NCBI RefSeq assembly: GCF_028289705.1
Contig: NZ_JANQOI010000017.1
Coordinates: 105,312 to 169,311 of the forward strand
Direction of reading: 5' to 3'
Length of the DNA: 64,000 nt
Origin: Pelagibius sp.
GTDB lineage: Bacteria; Pseudomonadota; Alphaproteobacteria; Kiloniellales; Kiloniellaceae
This document shows, in pieces, positions 1 to 7,739 of the stretch. Below the pieces are notes generated by a model. That model was not told the origin of the DNA. It was given only the letters and a program-made list of their open reading frames with translations, and made no database searches. A program made the translations under genes and the position numbers. The stretch's first letter is position 1. Each line of letters starts with the position of its first letter.

Positions 1-667
1 TGCCAAGGGCTCTTCCTCGCGGCTGTCGCGGAAGAACATTCGCAATCTGGGCGACAAGCCGCTGCTGGCCTGGGCCGCCGAGGCGGCGCGTGAAAGCGGC
101 GTGGTCGACCGCCTGATCCTCTCGACCGAAGACAGTGAGGTGGCGCGGATCGCCGAAAGCTACGGCATCGAGGTTCCCTTCCTGCGGCCGCGCGCGCTCG
201 CCAGAGATCCGGCAGGGGTCTCCGATACCGCCCTGCATGCAATCGAGCAGCTCGAGGCCTTGGGGGAGCACTTCAGGACCCTGGTCATCCTGCCGCCGAC
301 CTGTCCGCTGCGCACGGCCGAGGACATCCGCGCGGCCTACCGCCTGTTTCTCGAGAAGGACCGCCCGTTTCTGATGAGCGTCTCCGAGTTCAGCCATACG
401 CCGCTGGCGGCGATGCAGCAGGCGGACGACGGCACCCTCGACCCCTATATGCCGCAGTACTTCGGCCGGCAGTCGCAGGACCTGCCGCCGGCTTACCGCC
501 CAAACGGCGCGATCCACGTGCTCGACGTGGAAGCTTTCAAACGGGAGCGCTCCTACCTCGCCGAGCCGCTGGTCGGCTATGTCATGCCGCGCGAACGTAG
601 CATCGACATCGACACGGAAGAGGACCTCCGTGCCGCGGAGTTGCGGCTCGCCGACAGCTTTACCTAG
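1..667 (+). CDS. pseF: Acylneuraminate cytidylyltransferase, 5' end cut by window edge
   Basis: Transfers CMP from CTP to a nonulosonic acid in the cytoplasm, giving the donor for glycan or flagellin glycosylation. The frame is open to the left edge, and from base 2 it reads AKGSSSRLSRKNIRNL then GDKPLLAW, the CTP-binding N-terminal signature of the NeuA/PseF family, so only the first few codons are missing. Further along are FLRPRALA, LPPTCPLR and a C-terminal SIDIDTEEDL, all family hallmarks (about 220 codons visible, usual length about 230). PseG and PseI lie directly downstream on the same strand (20-base gap to PseG), so the likely substrate is pseudaminic acid or a close relative. Family assignment is firm; sugar specificity is inferred from neighbours. 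Confidence 0.88.
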   Translation, partial: AKGSSSRLSRKNIRNLGDKPLLAWAAEAARESGVVDRLILSTEDSEVARIAESYGIEVPFLRPRALARDPAGVSDTALHAIEQLEALGEHFRTLVILPPTCPLRTAEDIRAAYRLFLEKDRPFLMSVSEFSHTPLAAMQQADDGTLDPYMPQYFGRQSQDLPPAYRPNGAIHVLDVEAFKRERSYLAEPLVGYVMPRERSIDIDTEEDLRAAELRLADSFT

Positions 668-687
668 GGATTGTTCCTCAAAATCTG

Positions 688-1743
688 ATGCATGCGGTCT
701 TTCGCGTCGACGGCTCGCCCGCACTTGGCGGCGGGCACGTCATGCGGTGCCTCACCTTGGCACGGGCCCTGACGTCACGGGGCTGGACCTGCGCCTTCGC
801 GACGACCGCCGCGAGCCCGCAGACGGTCCCCAGCCTCGCGCGGGAGGATCTGCGGCTCATCGAAGGCGACGCAGGGGAGGAGCCTGAGACGATGCGGCGC
901 CTCTGGCCAACAGGCACCGACTTGCTGGTGGTCGATCACTACGAAAGGGACCGGACCTTCGAGAGCCGGTGCCGCGGCTGGGCGCGCCGCATCCTGGCGA
1001 TCGACGATCTCGCCGACCGCGTGCACGATTGCGATCTTCTGGTGGACCAGACACTCGGCCGCCGTGCCGACGACTACGCCGGTCTGGTGCCGGAAGACTG
1101 CCGGCTGCTGACCGGTGCCGACTATGCTCTGCTGCGTCCGGAGTTCTCAGCGGTCCGCGACGAGAGCTTGTCGCGGAGGAATGAGAGAACGGGCCTCGGG
1201 CGGATCCTGGTCAACCTCGGAGCAACGGATGCCGAGAACCACAGCCTGGATGTGTTGCGCGCCGTTCAAGAGAGTGGCATTTCTGCCGCCGTCGACCTGG
1301 TGCTCGGCGCCGCGGCGCCACATATCGGCACGCTGGAGGGCATCATCGCCAACATGCCGCAGAGGGTGCGGCTTCACGTCGAGGTGGATGACATGGCGTC
1401 TTTGATGGCCGCCGCAGACCTGGCCATCGGTGCCGCCGGCACCGCAACCTGGGAGCGCTGCTGCCTCGGCCTGCCGAGCCTGGTGCTGGTGATCGCGGAG
1501 AATCAGCGCCGCATTGCCGAGGCGGTGGTGGCCGCCGGCGCGGCGCGCCTCATCCCCGGCCCGCGCCCCAAGCTGACCGGCCAGATCAAGGCGGCGCTTC
1601 AGGATCTCGCGGACGACGGCGCCGCCCTGAAAGACCTCTCACAAGGCGCCGCGCAGGTCTGCGACGGTCTGGGGGTCCAACGGATCGAACGGTTGCTCGC
1701 TGCGGCCGACCTCAAGCACGACAGCGCCGCAAGGCAGGTCTAG
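688..1743 (+). CDS. pseG: PseG-like UDP-trideoxy-altropyranose hydrolase
   Basis: Predicted to remove UDP from UDP-2,4-diacetamido-2,4,6-trideoxy-beta-L-altropyranose, the step before PseI in pseudaminic acid synthesis. The 351-residue protein has a MurG-like GT-B fold: the N-terminal glycine loop GGGHVMRC at residues 14-21 contains the catalytic-type His, and the C-terminal half carries GAAGTATWERCCLGLPSLVL, the nucleotide-binding segment typical of the family. It starts with ATG 20 bases after the cytidylyltransferase and lies 31 bases before the formyltransferase-like gene, consistent with one operon. Confidence in the family is high; the exact epimer of the substrate is not determined by sequence. 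Confidence 0.87.
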   Translation: MHAVFRVDGSPALGGGHVMRCLTLARALTSRGWTCAFATTAASPQTVPSLAREDLRLIEGDAGEEPETMRRLWPTGTDLLVVDHYERDRTFESRCRGWARRILAIDDLADRVHDCDLLVDQTLGRRADDYAGLVPEDCRLLTGADYALLRPEFSAVRDESLSRRNERTGLGRILVNLGATDAENHSLDVLRAVQESGISAAVDLVLGAAAPHIGTLEGIIANMPQRVRLHVEVDDMASLMAAADLAIGAAGTATWERCCLGLPSLVLVIAENQRRIAEAVVAAGAARLIPGPRPKLTGQIKAALQDLADDGAALKDLSQGAAQVCDGLGVQRIERLLAAADLKHDSAARQV

Positions 1744-1774
1744 GCGCGCGGAATGCGAAAGCTGCGAAACGGTC

Positions 1775-2446
1775 ATGACCTCTGACGCCGACTGGTGGAC
1801 CAGGCCGCGACGCATCGCGGTCGTGGTCGACAATCCAAGCTGGGTCCTTCCCTTTGCGGAGGAGCTGGTGGAGGCCCTGAACGCCGACGGGGACCAGGCC
1901 ACCCTGTTCCGCGACTATGATCAGATTCCCGCCGGAACGGCTGCGTTCTTTCTCGGCTGCATCCGGATCGCGCCGATGCCGGTCCTGGAGCGGAACCGTT
2001 TCAATCTGGTGGTTCACGCCAGCCCGCTGCCCAAGGGCCGCGGTTTCTCGCCGCTGACTTGGCTGATCCTGGAGGGACAAAACGAGGTTCCGGTCTGCCT
2101 GCTGCACGCCGCCCCGGACGTCGATTCCGGCCCGATCATCTATCGCGAGGACCTGCGTTTCGACGGCCATGAGCTGGTCGAGGAAATGCGCCTCGCCCTG
2201 GGCCGCAGCTCCATCGGGCTCTGCCGGAGGTTCCTCTCGGAAGCGACCCCGCCCGCGGGCCAACAGCAGGTCGGCGAGCCGAGCTACTACCAACGCCGCA
2301 AGCCGGACGACAGCGCGCTCGACCCGCACAAGACCATCGCCGAACAGTTCGACCTTCTGCGCACGGTCGACAACCGGAAGTACCCGGCGTTCTTCGATTA
2401 CCGGGGGCATCGCTACGAGATCCGCATCACCAAGCAGGAAAAGTAA
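1775..2446 (+). CDS. Formyltransferase-family protein of nonulosonic acid locus
   Basis: A 223-residue protein related to the catalytic domain of methionyl-tRNA and sugar N-formyltransferases. Residues 81-97 read HASPLPKGRGFSPLTW and residues 114-122 PDVDSGPII, matching the His and Asp parts of the Asn-His-Asp centre. The position two before the His, where the classical Asn sits, is Val79; the nearest Asn is residue 77. Similar short proteins are found beside pseG/pseI in other bacteria, so it may transfer an acyl or formyl group to an amino group of the nonulosonic acid precursor. The missing Asn means activity may differ from classical enzymes. The stop codon abuts the GTG start of pseI, suggesting co-translation. 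Confidence 0.72.
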   Translation: MTSDADWWTRPRRIAVVVDNPSWVLPFAEELVEALNADGDQATLFRDYDQIPAGTAAFFLGCIRIAPMPVLERNRFNLVVHASPLPKGRGFSPLTWLILEGQNEVPVCLLHAAPDVDSGPIIYREDLRFDGHELVEEMRLALGRSSIGLCRRFLSEATPPAGQQQVGEPSYYQRRKPDDSALDPHKTIAEQFDLLRTVDNRKYPAFFDYRGHRYEIRITKQEK

Positions 2447-3505
2447 GTGACACCCAAAGCCGCCATAGAAATCGCGGGACGGAAGATCGGCTCCGGCCAG
2501 CCGCCCTACATCATCGCCGAGATGTCGGGCAACCATAACGGCGATTTGGAGCGCGCCCTTGCCTTGGTGGAGGCCGCCGCCGCAGCCGGCGCCGACGCCC
2601 TGAAGCTGCAGACCTACACCGCCGACACCATGACCATCGACCATGACGGCGCGGACTTTCGCATCGAAGGCGGCCTCTGGGACGGCAAGACGCTCTATGA
2701 GCTCTACGAGTGGGCCCACACACCCTGGGATTGGCACGAAGCGCTCTTCGCCAGGGGCCGTGAGCTGAGCCTCGCGGTGTTCAGCAGCCCGTTCGATGCC
2801 AGCGCCGTCGACTTTCTGGAAAGCCTCGATGCGCCGGCCTACAAGATCGCGTCCTTCGAGGCCGTCGACCTGCCGCTCATCGAGAAGGTCGCCAAGACCG
2901 GCAAGCCGATGATCATCTCCACCGGCATGGCCAACATCGAGGAAATCGGCGAGGCCATGGAGACCGCCAGGGCCTACGGCTCAGGCGAGATCGTCCTGCT
3001 GCACTGCATCAGCGGCTATCCCACGCCACCGGAAGAGGCGAACCTCGAGACCTTGCCGGACCTGGCCAGGCGCTTCGACGCGGTGGCCGGTCTCTCGGAT
3101 CACACCCTGGGCCCCTCGGTGCCCATCGCGGCGGTCGCCCTGGGCGCCCAGGTCATCGAGAAGCACTTCACCCTGCGCCGCGCCGACGGCGGCCCCGATT
3201 CGGCCTTTTCTCTGGAACCCGAGGAACTGCGCCAGCTCTGCGAGACCACCCGGACGGCCTGGGCCGCCCTGGGGCGCGTCGACTATGGCCGCAAGCCGAG
3301 TGAAGCCGGCAGCGCCGTCTTCCGCCGTTCGCTCTATGTCGTCGAGGACATCGCCGCCGGCGAGCCCTTCACCGAGAAGAACCTGCGGGCCATCCGGCCC
3401 GGCCACGGCCTGCCGCCGAAACACATCACGGAGCTTCTCGGCCGGCCCGCAAAGACCGCGATCAAACGCGGGACGCCGCTGCGCTGGGATCTGGTGAGCT
3501 CCTGA
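2447..3505 (+). CDS. pseI: Pseudaminic acid synthase (NeuB family, with SAF domain)
   Basis: Condenses phosphoenolpyruvate with a 6-deoxy-2,4-diacetamido hexose to give pseudaminic acid (cytoplasmic, metal dependent). The 352-residue protein has SGNHNGDLERAL at about residues 27-38, ADALKLQTYTADTMT, STGM, the metal-ligand motifs GLSDHTLG and EKHFTL, and a C-terminal SAF/antifreeze-like domain (about 290-350) that in this family caps the active site of the partner subunit. The wording around KLQTYTADTMT is characteristic of PseI rather than sialic acid synthases. Translation begins at a GTG that directly follows the TAA of the preceding gene. Sits with PseG and the cytidylyltransferase, completing the late pathway; the early PseB/C/H genes must lie left of the window or elsewhere. 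Confidence 0.88.
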   Translation: MTPKAAIEIAGRKIGSGQPPYIIAEMSGNHNGDLERALALVEAAAAAGADALKLQTYTADTMTIDHDGADFRIEGGLWDGKTLYELYEWAHTPWDWHEALFARGRELSLAVFSSPFDASAVDFLESLDAPAYKIASFEAVDLPLIEKVAKTGKPMIISTGMANIEEIGEAMETARAYGSGEIVLLHCISGYPTPPEEANLETLPDLARRFDAVAGLSDHTLGPSVPIAAVALGAQVIEKHFTLRRADGGPDSAFSLEPEELRQLCETTRTAWAALGRVDYGRKPSEAGSAVFRRSLYVVEDIAAGEPFTEKNLRAIRPGHGLPPKHITELLGRPAKTAIKRGTPLRWDLVSS

Positions 3506-3566
3506 CCATCCACCTCGGTCAGCGGTCCCTGGCCGCGGCCCGCCCCAACCTGAACTTCGCGCACCG

Positions 3567-3632
3567 ATGAGCGCGATCAAGGCCCTTTCCGCAGTCTTCA
3601 AACTCGTCACAACCAAGAAAGTACAGAAATGA
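3567..3632 (+). CDS. Possible 21-codon leader ORF before the second NeuB
   Basis: The 123-base gap between pseI and the next synthase holds an ATG-started ORF encoding a small basic peptide (21 residues, rich in Lys, Ala and Val). Its TGA overlaps the start ATG of the following gene in an ATGA junction, as real gene pairs do elsewhere in this cluster. I see no clear Shine-Dalgarno sequence in front of it. The following gene also has only a weak one (AAGAAAG), so coupling through this ORF could help its translation. No homologue is recognised. It may equally be chance in a short gap. Confidence 0.25.
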   Translation: MSAIKALSAVFKLVTTKKVQK

Positions 3633-4483
3633 TCCAAGAAGGCAGGTGTTACGTCGTCGCCGAGATCGGCATCAACCACAACGGGGACATCGGCGCGGCA
3701 AAGCAGCTCATCAAGGCGGCGAAGGACGCCGGCTGCGACGCGGTGAAATTTCAGAAGCGCACCATCGAGGTGGTCTACACACCAGAGGAACTGGCGAAGC
3801 CCCGCGAAAACCCCTTCGGCGAGACCAACGGCGACCTGAAGCGGGGGCTGGAGTTCGGCAAGGCGGAATACGACCAGATCGACAGACTCTGCAAGGAACT
3901 GGAGATCGAGTGGTTCGCCTCCCCCTGGGACGAGGCCTCAGTGGACTTTCTCGTCCAGTACGACATCCCCTATCTGAAAATCGCCTCGGCCTCGGCGACC
4001 GACAAGGCGCTGCTGCACCACTGCGCCGCGACCGGCAAGCCGCTGCTGATTTCCACCGGCATGTGCGATCTCGACCTGATCCGGCAGATCGTCGCGGCGG
4101 TGAAGGACGCCGGCGGCACCATCGCCTGCCTCTACCACTGCACCTCCACCTACCCGGCCAACGCCGAAGAGCTGAACCTGCTTGGCATCAAGACCCTGGA
4201 ACAGGAGTTCCCTGACATCCCGATCGGCTACTCCGGCCACGAAGTCGGCCTGCCGACGACGATCATGGCCGCCGCGCTGGGCGCCAAATCCATCGAACGG
4301 CACATCACCCTCAGCCGGGCGATGTGGGGCTCGGATCAGGCGGCCTCCATCGAGCTGCCGGGCCTGCAGCGGCTGGTGCGCGACATCCGTGCCTGGGAGG
4401 TGGCACGGGGCGACGGCCGGATCGTGATCTATGACTCCGAGCGGCCCATCGCCGACAAGCTGCGCCGGAAGCACACCCTCTAG
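3629..4483 (+). CDS. N-acetylneuraminate synthase family protein lacking SAF domain
   Basis: A second NeuB-type aldol-condensing enzyme, 284 residues, predicted to join phosphoenolpyruvate to a sugar aldehyde to make a nonulosonic-acid-like product. Seen: EIGINHNGD at residues 12-20, AVKFQKRT, ISTGM, HCTSTYPA, the metal-ligand motifs GYSGHEVG and ERHITL, and GSDQAASIE in place of the usual PDHxxSLEP. It ends after the TIM barrel; the SAF domain of about 60 residues present in PseI is absent. It is followed after 12 bases by its own cytidylyltransferase, so the two probably form a second donor-making pair. Substrate unknown; a sialic-, legionaminic- or Kdn-like acid is possible. Confidence 0.8.
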   Translation: MIQEGRCYVVAEIGINHNGDIGAAKQLIKAAKDAGCDAVKFQKRTIEVVYTPEELAKPRENPFGETNGDLKRGLEFGKAEYDQIDRLCKELEIEWFASPWDEASVDFLVQYDIPYLKIASASATDKALLHHCAATGKPLLISTGMCDLDLIRQIVAAVKDAGGTIACLYHCTSTYPANAEELNLLGIKTLEQEFPDIPIGYSGHEVGLPTTIMAAALGAKSIERHITLSRAMWGSDQAASIELPGLQRLVRDIRAWEVARGDGRIVIYDSERPIADKLRRKHTL

Positions 4484-4495
4484 GGGGCCGCAGGG

Positions 4496-5200
4496 GTGTC
4501 TGTCATTGCCGTCATTCCGGCGCGCGGCGGCTCCAAGACCGTCGCGCGCAAAAACCTCAGGCCCCTGGCCGGTAAGCCCCTGGTTGCCTGGACCATCGAG
4601 GCGGCGAAGGCGGCCCGGGAGGTGGACCGCGTCCTGGTCAGCACCGAGGACGAGGAGATCGCCGCCGCCGCCCGCCAGGCCGGCGCGGAGGTTCCCTTTC
4701 TGCGCCCCGAGGCGCTGGCCGGCGACGATGTGCACTCGGTGATGACGGTGCTGCATGCCCTCGACTGGCTGGAGACGGAAGAAGGCAGCCTGCCGGAGGC
4801 CGTGACCATGCTGCTGCCCACCAGCCCGCTGCGCGAGGCGGCGGACCTGGACCGGGCGGTGGCCCTGTGGCGAAGCGCCGGCGCGCCCAGCGTGATCTCG
4901 GTCTGTACCGCCGGCAGCCCCCTGGGCAGCCTGCGCTGGCTGCGCGACGGCCGGCTGGTGCCCCTGGACGAAGGAGCCAATCGCAACTTCCAGCGTCAGG
5001 ACGTGGAGACGCTTTACGCGGTGAACGGTTCCATCTACGTTGCCGCCTCCGCAGCGCTGCGCGAGCAGGGGACTTTCCACATGACGGGGGCCCTTGGCTC
5101 GCCGATGTCCAAGCGCTGTTCCATCGATATCAACACCCTGGAAGACTTCGCGATCGCCGAGGCGCTCGTGTCGCTCGCCGGGCAGGAGAAACAGGCGTGA
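4496..5200 (+). CDS. Second acylneuraminate cytidylyltransferase
   Basis: Predicted to activate the product of the upstream NeuB-type enzyme as a CMP-sugar. The 234-residue protein begins VIPARGGSKTVARKNL followed by GKPLVAW, the CTP-binding motif, then FLRPEALA, LLPTSPLR and a C-terminal CSIDINTLEDF. It starts with GTG 12 bases after the synthase stop, and its TGA overlaps the GTG of the pyruvyltransferase-family gene. It belongs to the same family as the enzyme at the left edge but clearly differs from it, arguing for two different CMP-sugars rather than a recent duplication. Confidence 0.87.
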   Translation: MSVIAVIPARGGSKTVARKNLRPLAGKPLVAWTIEAAKAAREVDRVLVSTEDEEIAAAARQAGAEVPFLRPEALAGDDVHSVMTVLHALDWLETEEGSLPEAVTMLLPTSPLREAADLDRAVALWRSAGAPSVISVCTAGSPLGSLRWLRDGRLVPLDEGANRNFQRQDVETLYAVNGSIYVAASAALREQGTFHMTGALGSPMSKRCSIDINTLEDFAIAEALVSLAGQEKQA

Positions 5201-6330
5201 AACGGATTTACCATGTCGGCGGTTGGCATCGGAACTACGGGGACTTCGCCCTGCAGCTTGGCGAGATGCGTATGCTGCGGGCGGCCAGCGAGGAGTCCCT
5301 GGAGTTCATTCCCATCAACTGCCAGACCACCCGCTTTCACCGGGACCTGATCACGCTCATCAACGACGACGCCGATCTGCTGCTGGTCGGCGGCGGCGGC
5401 ATGGTCTTTCACCGTCCGGAGGACGACAGCCAATCCGGCTGGCAGTTCAACATCTCGCAGGAGGATCTGGAGCGCCTGACCGTGCCCCTGGTGGTCTATG
5501 GGATCGGCTTCAACAAGTTCTACTTCGACGACCGCGGCTTCAAACCGCAGATGAACGAACACCTGCAGGCCACCCAGGCCAAGGCGGCGCTGTTTTCCGT
5601 CCGCAATCAGGGGACCTTCGACGAGCTTGTCTCCCGCGGGCTCTCGGCCGAGCGGATGGAGGTGATCCCGGACCCGGGCATGTTCGCGCCCACCGCGCCC
5701 CTCAGCCTGCCGGGTCTCACGGAGGGCGACTTCAAGATCGGCCTCAACTGGGCCGGCGACCGGAACTTCTACCGCTTCCCGGAACCCTGGGAGGAGACCC
5801 GGCTGCAGGTGGTCGACGCGCTCTGCGAGGCCCTCAAGCGCCTCTTGGACCGCCAGGGCGGCGGCAGAGTGGTGTTTATCCCGCACCTGGCGGAGAACAT
5901 CGACAGCGAGGTCGCCCCGCTGTTCGAGGAACGCCTGGGCGCGGCCTTCTACAACGTGGAGGAGGAACTGCCCTTCCTCTATCCGGCCTCCCAGGCCCAG
6001 TTGCCGCTGTTCGCCGACATCTACCGCCAGATGGATCTGGTCGTCGGCATGAGGGGCCATTCCAACATTGTCCCCTTCGGCCTCGGCACCCGGGTCATCG
6101 GCCTGGGCAGCCACAACAAGAACCGTTTCTTCCTGGAGCAGATCGGCGAGAGCCAGGCCATGATCAACACGCAGAACTTCCCGAGTGGCTGTTCGGCGGA
6201 GGAGATGCTGGCGACGATGACGGCCGTGGTGGACGACGACAGCCTGGAGGCCCGGCAGGCCGAGCGCCTGGCCGCGCTCACCGCCGTCTCGGACAGCTTC
6301 AACAGACGCGTGGTCGGGCTTCTCGCCTAG
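5197..6330 (+). CDS. Polysaccharide pyruvyl transferase family protein
   Basis: A 377-residue member of the CsaB/WcaK/AmsJ family (polysaccharide pyruvyl transferase domain, PF04230), which in characterised cases ketalises sugars with pyruvate from phosphoenolpyruvate; some members have other transferase roles. Seen: GGWHRNYGDFALQLGEMR near the N terminus, ADLLLVGGGGMVFHR, VVYGIGFNKFY, and C-terminal GMRGHSNIVPFGLG followed by IGLGSHNKNRFFLEQIG. The start chosen is the GTG overlapping the previous TGA (GTGA junction); the open frame runs further upstream, but that part is inside the cytidylyltransferase gene in another frame. It sits between donor-making genes and transferases, so it probably decorates the glycan. 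Confidence 0.8.
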   Translation: MKRIYHVGGWHRNYGDFALQLGEMRMLRAASEESLEFIPINCQTTRFHRDLITLINDDADLLLVGGGGMVFHRPEDDSQSGWQFNISQEDLERLTVPLVVYGIGFNKFYFDDRGFKPQMNEHLQATQAKAALFSVRNQGTFDELVSRGLSAERMEVIPDPGMFAPTAPLSLPGLTEGDFKIGLNWAGDRNFYRFPEPWEETRLQVVDALCEALKRLLDRQGGGRVVFIPHLAENIDSEVAPLFEERLGAAFYNVEEELPFLYPASQAQLPLFADIYRQMDLVVGMRGHSNIVPFGLGTRVIGLGSHNKNRFFLEQIGESQAMINTQNFPSGCSAEEMLATMTAVVDDDSLEARQAERLAALTAVSDSFNRRVVGLLA

Positions 6331-6365
6331 CCCCCGACGGACGGTCACCCGGACTCATCAGTCGC

Positions 6366-7739
6366 ATGAAACAAAGGGAGAGCGCAGACCAGCAGCAGGT
6401 CATCTTCTGCCTGCGCGCCGACAGCGACGTCGACCACATCGTGCCGGTGATCGATGCCCTGGCGCGCCAGCGCGACTATGGAATCCGGGTCGTGATCTAC
6501 GATCCCATCAAAACCTATGCCGACGACTATCGGATGCAGCATCTGCGGAAGGAGCACGGCATCGAGGCCGAGCACCTGCTGCAGCTGACCGCCGTAGGCC
6601 TCTGGACGAAGAGTCTTTCCAGGGTCTTTCGCACGCTGTTCCACGGCCTGCTGCGGCTGCAGCGGCGCCTGCCGGCGCCCATCGTGACCCGGCTGCTGCG
6701 GCTGCCGCTGCGCGCCCTGCACCAGCGCTTGAAGGCACTCTGCGCCTCGGATGAGGCCATTGCCGCGCTGACGGAAGAAGTCGGCCGGGCGCGGAACGGT
6801 CTCGTGGTCTTCGATCACACAATCAACCCCCTGGCCGAGGCGGTCACGCGGGTAGCCCGCGGCCGCGGACTGGCGACCCTGGCGCTGCCGCATTCGGTGC
6901 CTCATCTGACCGACCTGCCGCGCGATGCGGTAGTCTCGCCCAGCGATGCCGACGGGTTGGACTGGGGCGCCCTCTACGACCGGGTGGTCCTGCCCAACGC
7001 CCCGTCGGCGGAGCGCTTCGCCCAGGACAGCCGCGACGACAGCCTGCTCACGGTCCTCGGCTCCGCCCGCTTCTGCCGCGGCTGGGGGCCGACGCTGGAA
7101 CGCATTGCACCACGCTTCGATTGGAACCCAGGGGCCGGGCAGGCGGTCAAGGTGCTGTTCATTCTTTCGAAGAAGGGCCCCTATGTGGACTGGCCCGCGA
7201 TCAACCGCGTGACCGAACGTCTCTGCCGCGACGAGCGCCTGAGCGTGGTCTTCAAGCCGCATCCAAGGACCGAAGTCAGCGGCCTGCCGAGCATCGAGAA
7301 GAACCCGCGGGTTGCCGTGGCCCCGCCCGCGCTGCCGACAGTCAGCCTCATCCGATGGGCCGACCTGGTGGTCTTCTGGGGTTCGTCGGTGGTCTATGAC
7401 GTGATCGGCATGCGCAAGCCGCTGCTGCACCTGGCCTATCCCTTCCGACTGCATTTCGATTTCGAACCCTTCCTGCAGTCCTGCCGGGCCGACAGCTTCG
7501 AGGATTTCTTCGCGCGCCTCGATCACTTCGTCGAGACGCGGGAAGCAACCTACAGCGAAGAGGACGCCCGGGACTGCATGGCGGCGCTTGTCGAGGGCGA
7601 GTCCGGGCCGGTGCTCGAACGCTACCTCGACCTTATGGACAGCCTACTTGCCGGGCCGCCGGCTGAGAGGGCCTTCCCGGAGAGACCCCTCTCCGCCCAG
7701 GAGCAGCAATCAAACGATCTGACCTTCGGAGTTCGCTAG
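6366..7739 (+). CDS. Putative GT-B-type surface carbohydrate transferase
   Basis: A 457-residue cytoplasmic protein without signal peptide. I do not recognise a precise family, but the C-terminal half has a Rossmann-like nucleotide-binding layout: VKVLFILSKKGPY, VVFKPHPRTEV, ADLVVFWGSSVVYDVIGM and KPLLHLAYPF. The KPHP and WGSS patterns resemble capsule/CDP-glycerol glycerophosphotransferase and other GT-B surface carbohydrate enzymes. The start is the first ATG in frame after the preceding gene, 35 bases downstream of its stop; its TAG overlaps the GTG of the ABC transporter gene by one base. Likely a glycosyl- or phosphoglycosyltransferase acting on the same glycan; function is inferred from fold-like motifs and context. 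Confidence 0.55.
   Translation: MKQRESADQQQVIFCLRADSDVDHIVPVIDALARQRDYGIRVVIYDPIKTYADDYRMQHLRKEHGIEAEHLLQLTAVGLWTKSLSRVFRTLFHGLLRLQRRLPAPIVTRLLRLPLRALHQRLKALCASDEAIAALTEEVGRARNGLVVFDHTINPLAEAVTRVARGRGLATLALPHSVPHLTDLPRDAVVSPSDADGLDWGALYDRVVLPNAPSAERFAQDSRDDSLLTVLGSARFCRGWGPTLERIAPRFDWNPGAGQAVKVLFILSKKGPYVDWPAINRVTERLCRDERLSVVFKPHPRTEVSGLPSIEKNPRVAVAPPALPTVSLIRWADLVVFWGSSVVYDVIGMRKPLLHLAYPFRLHFDFEPFLQSCRADSFEDFFARLDHFVETREATYSEEDARDCMAALVEGESGPVLERYLDLMDSLLAGPPAERAFPERPLSAQEQQSNDLTFGVR

Noticed and set aside
5094..6365. Upstream extension of the GT-B-like frame to an 881-codon protein
   Set aside because: The first 424 codons lie over the pyruvyltransferase gene in another frame and are Arg/Gly/Pro-rich; conserved sequence starts at the ATG at 6366.
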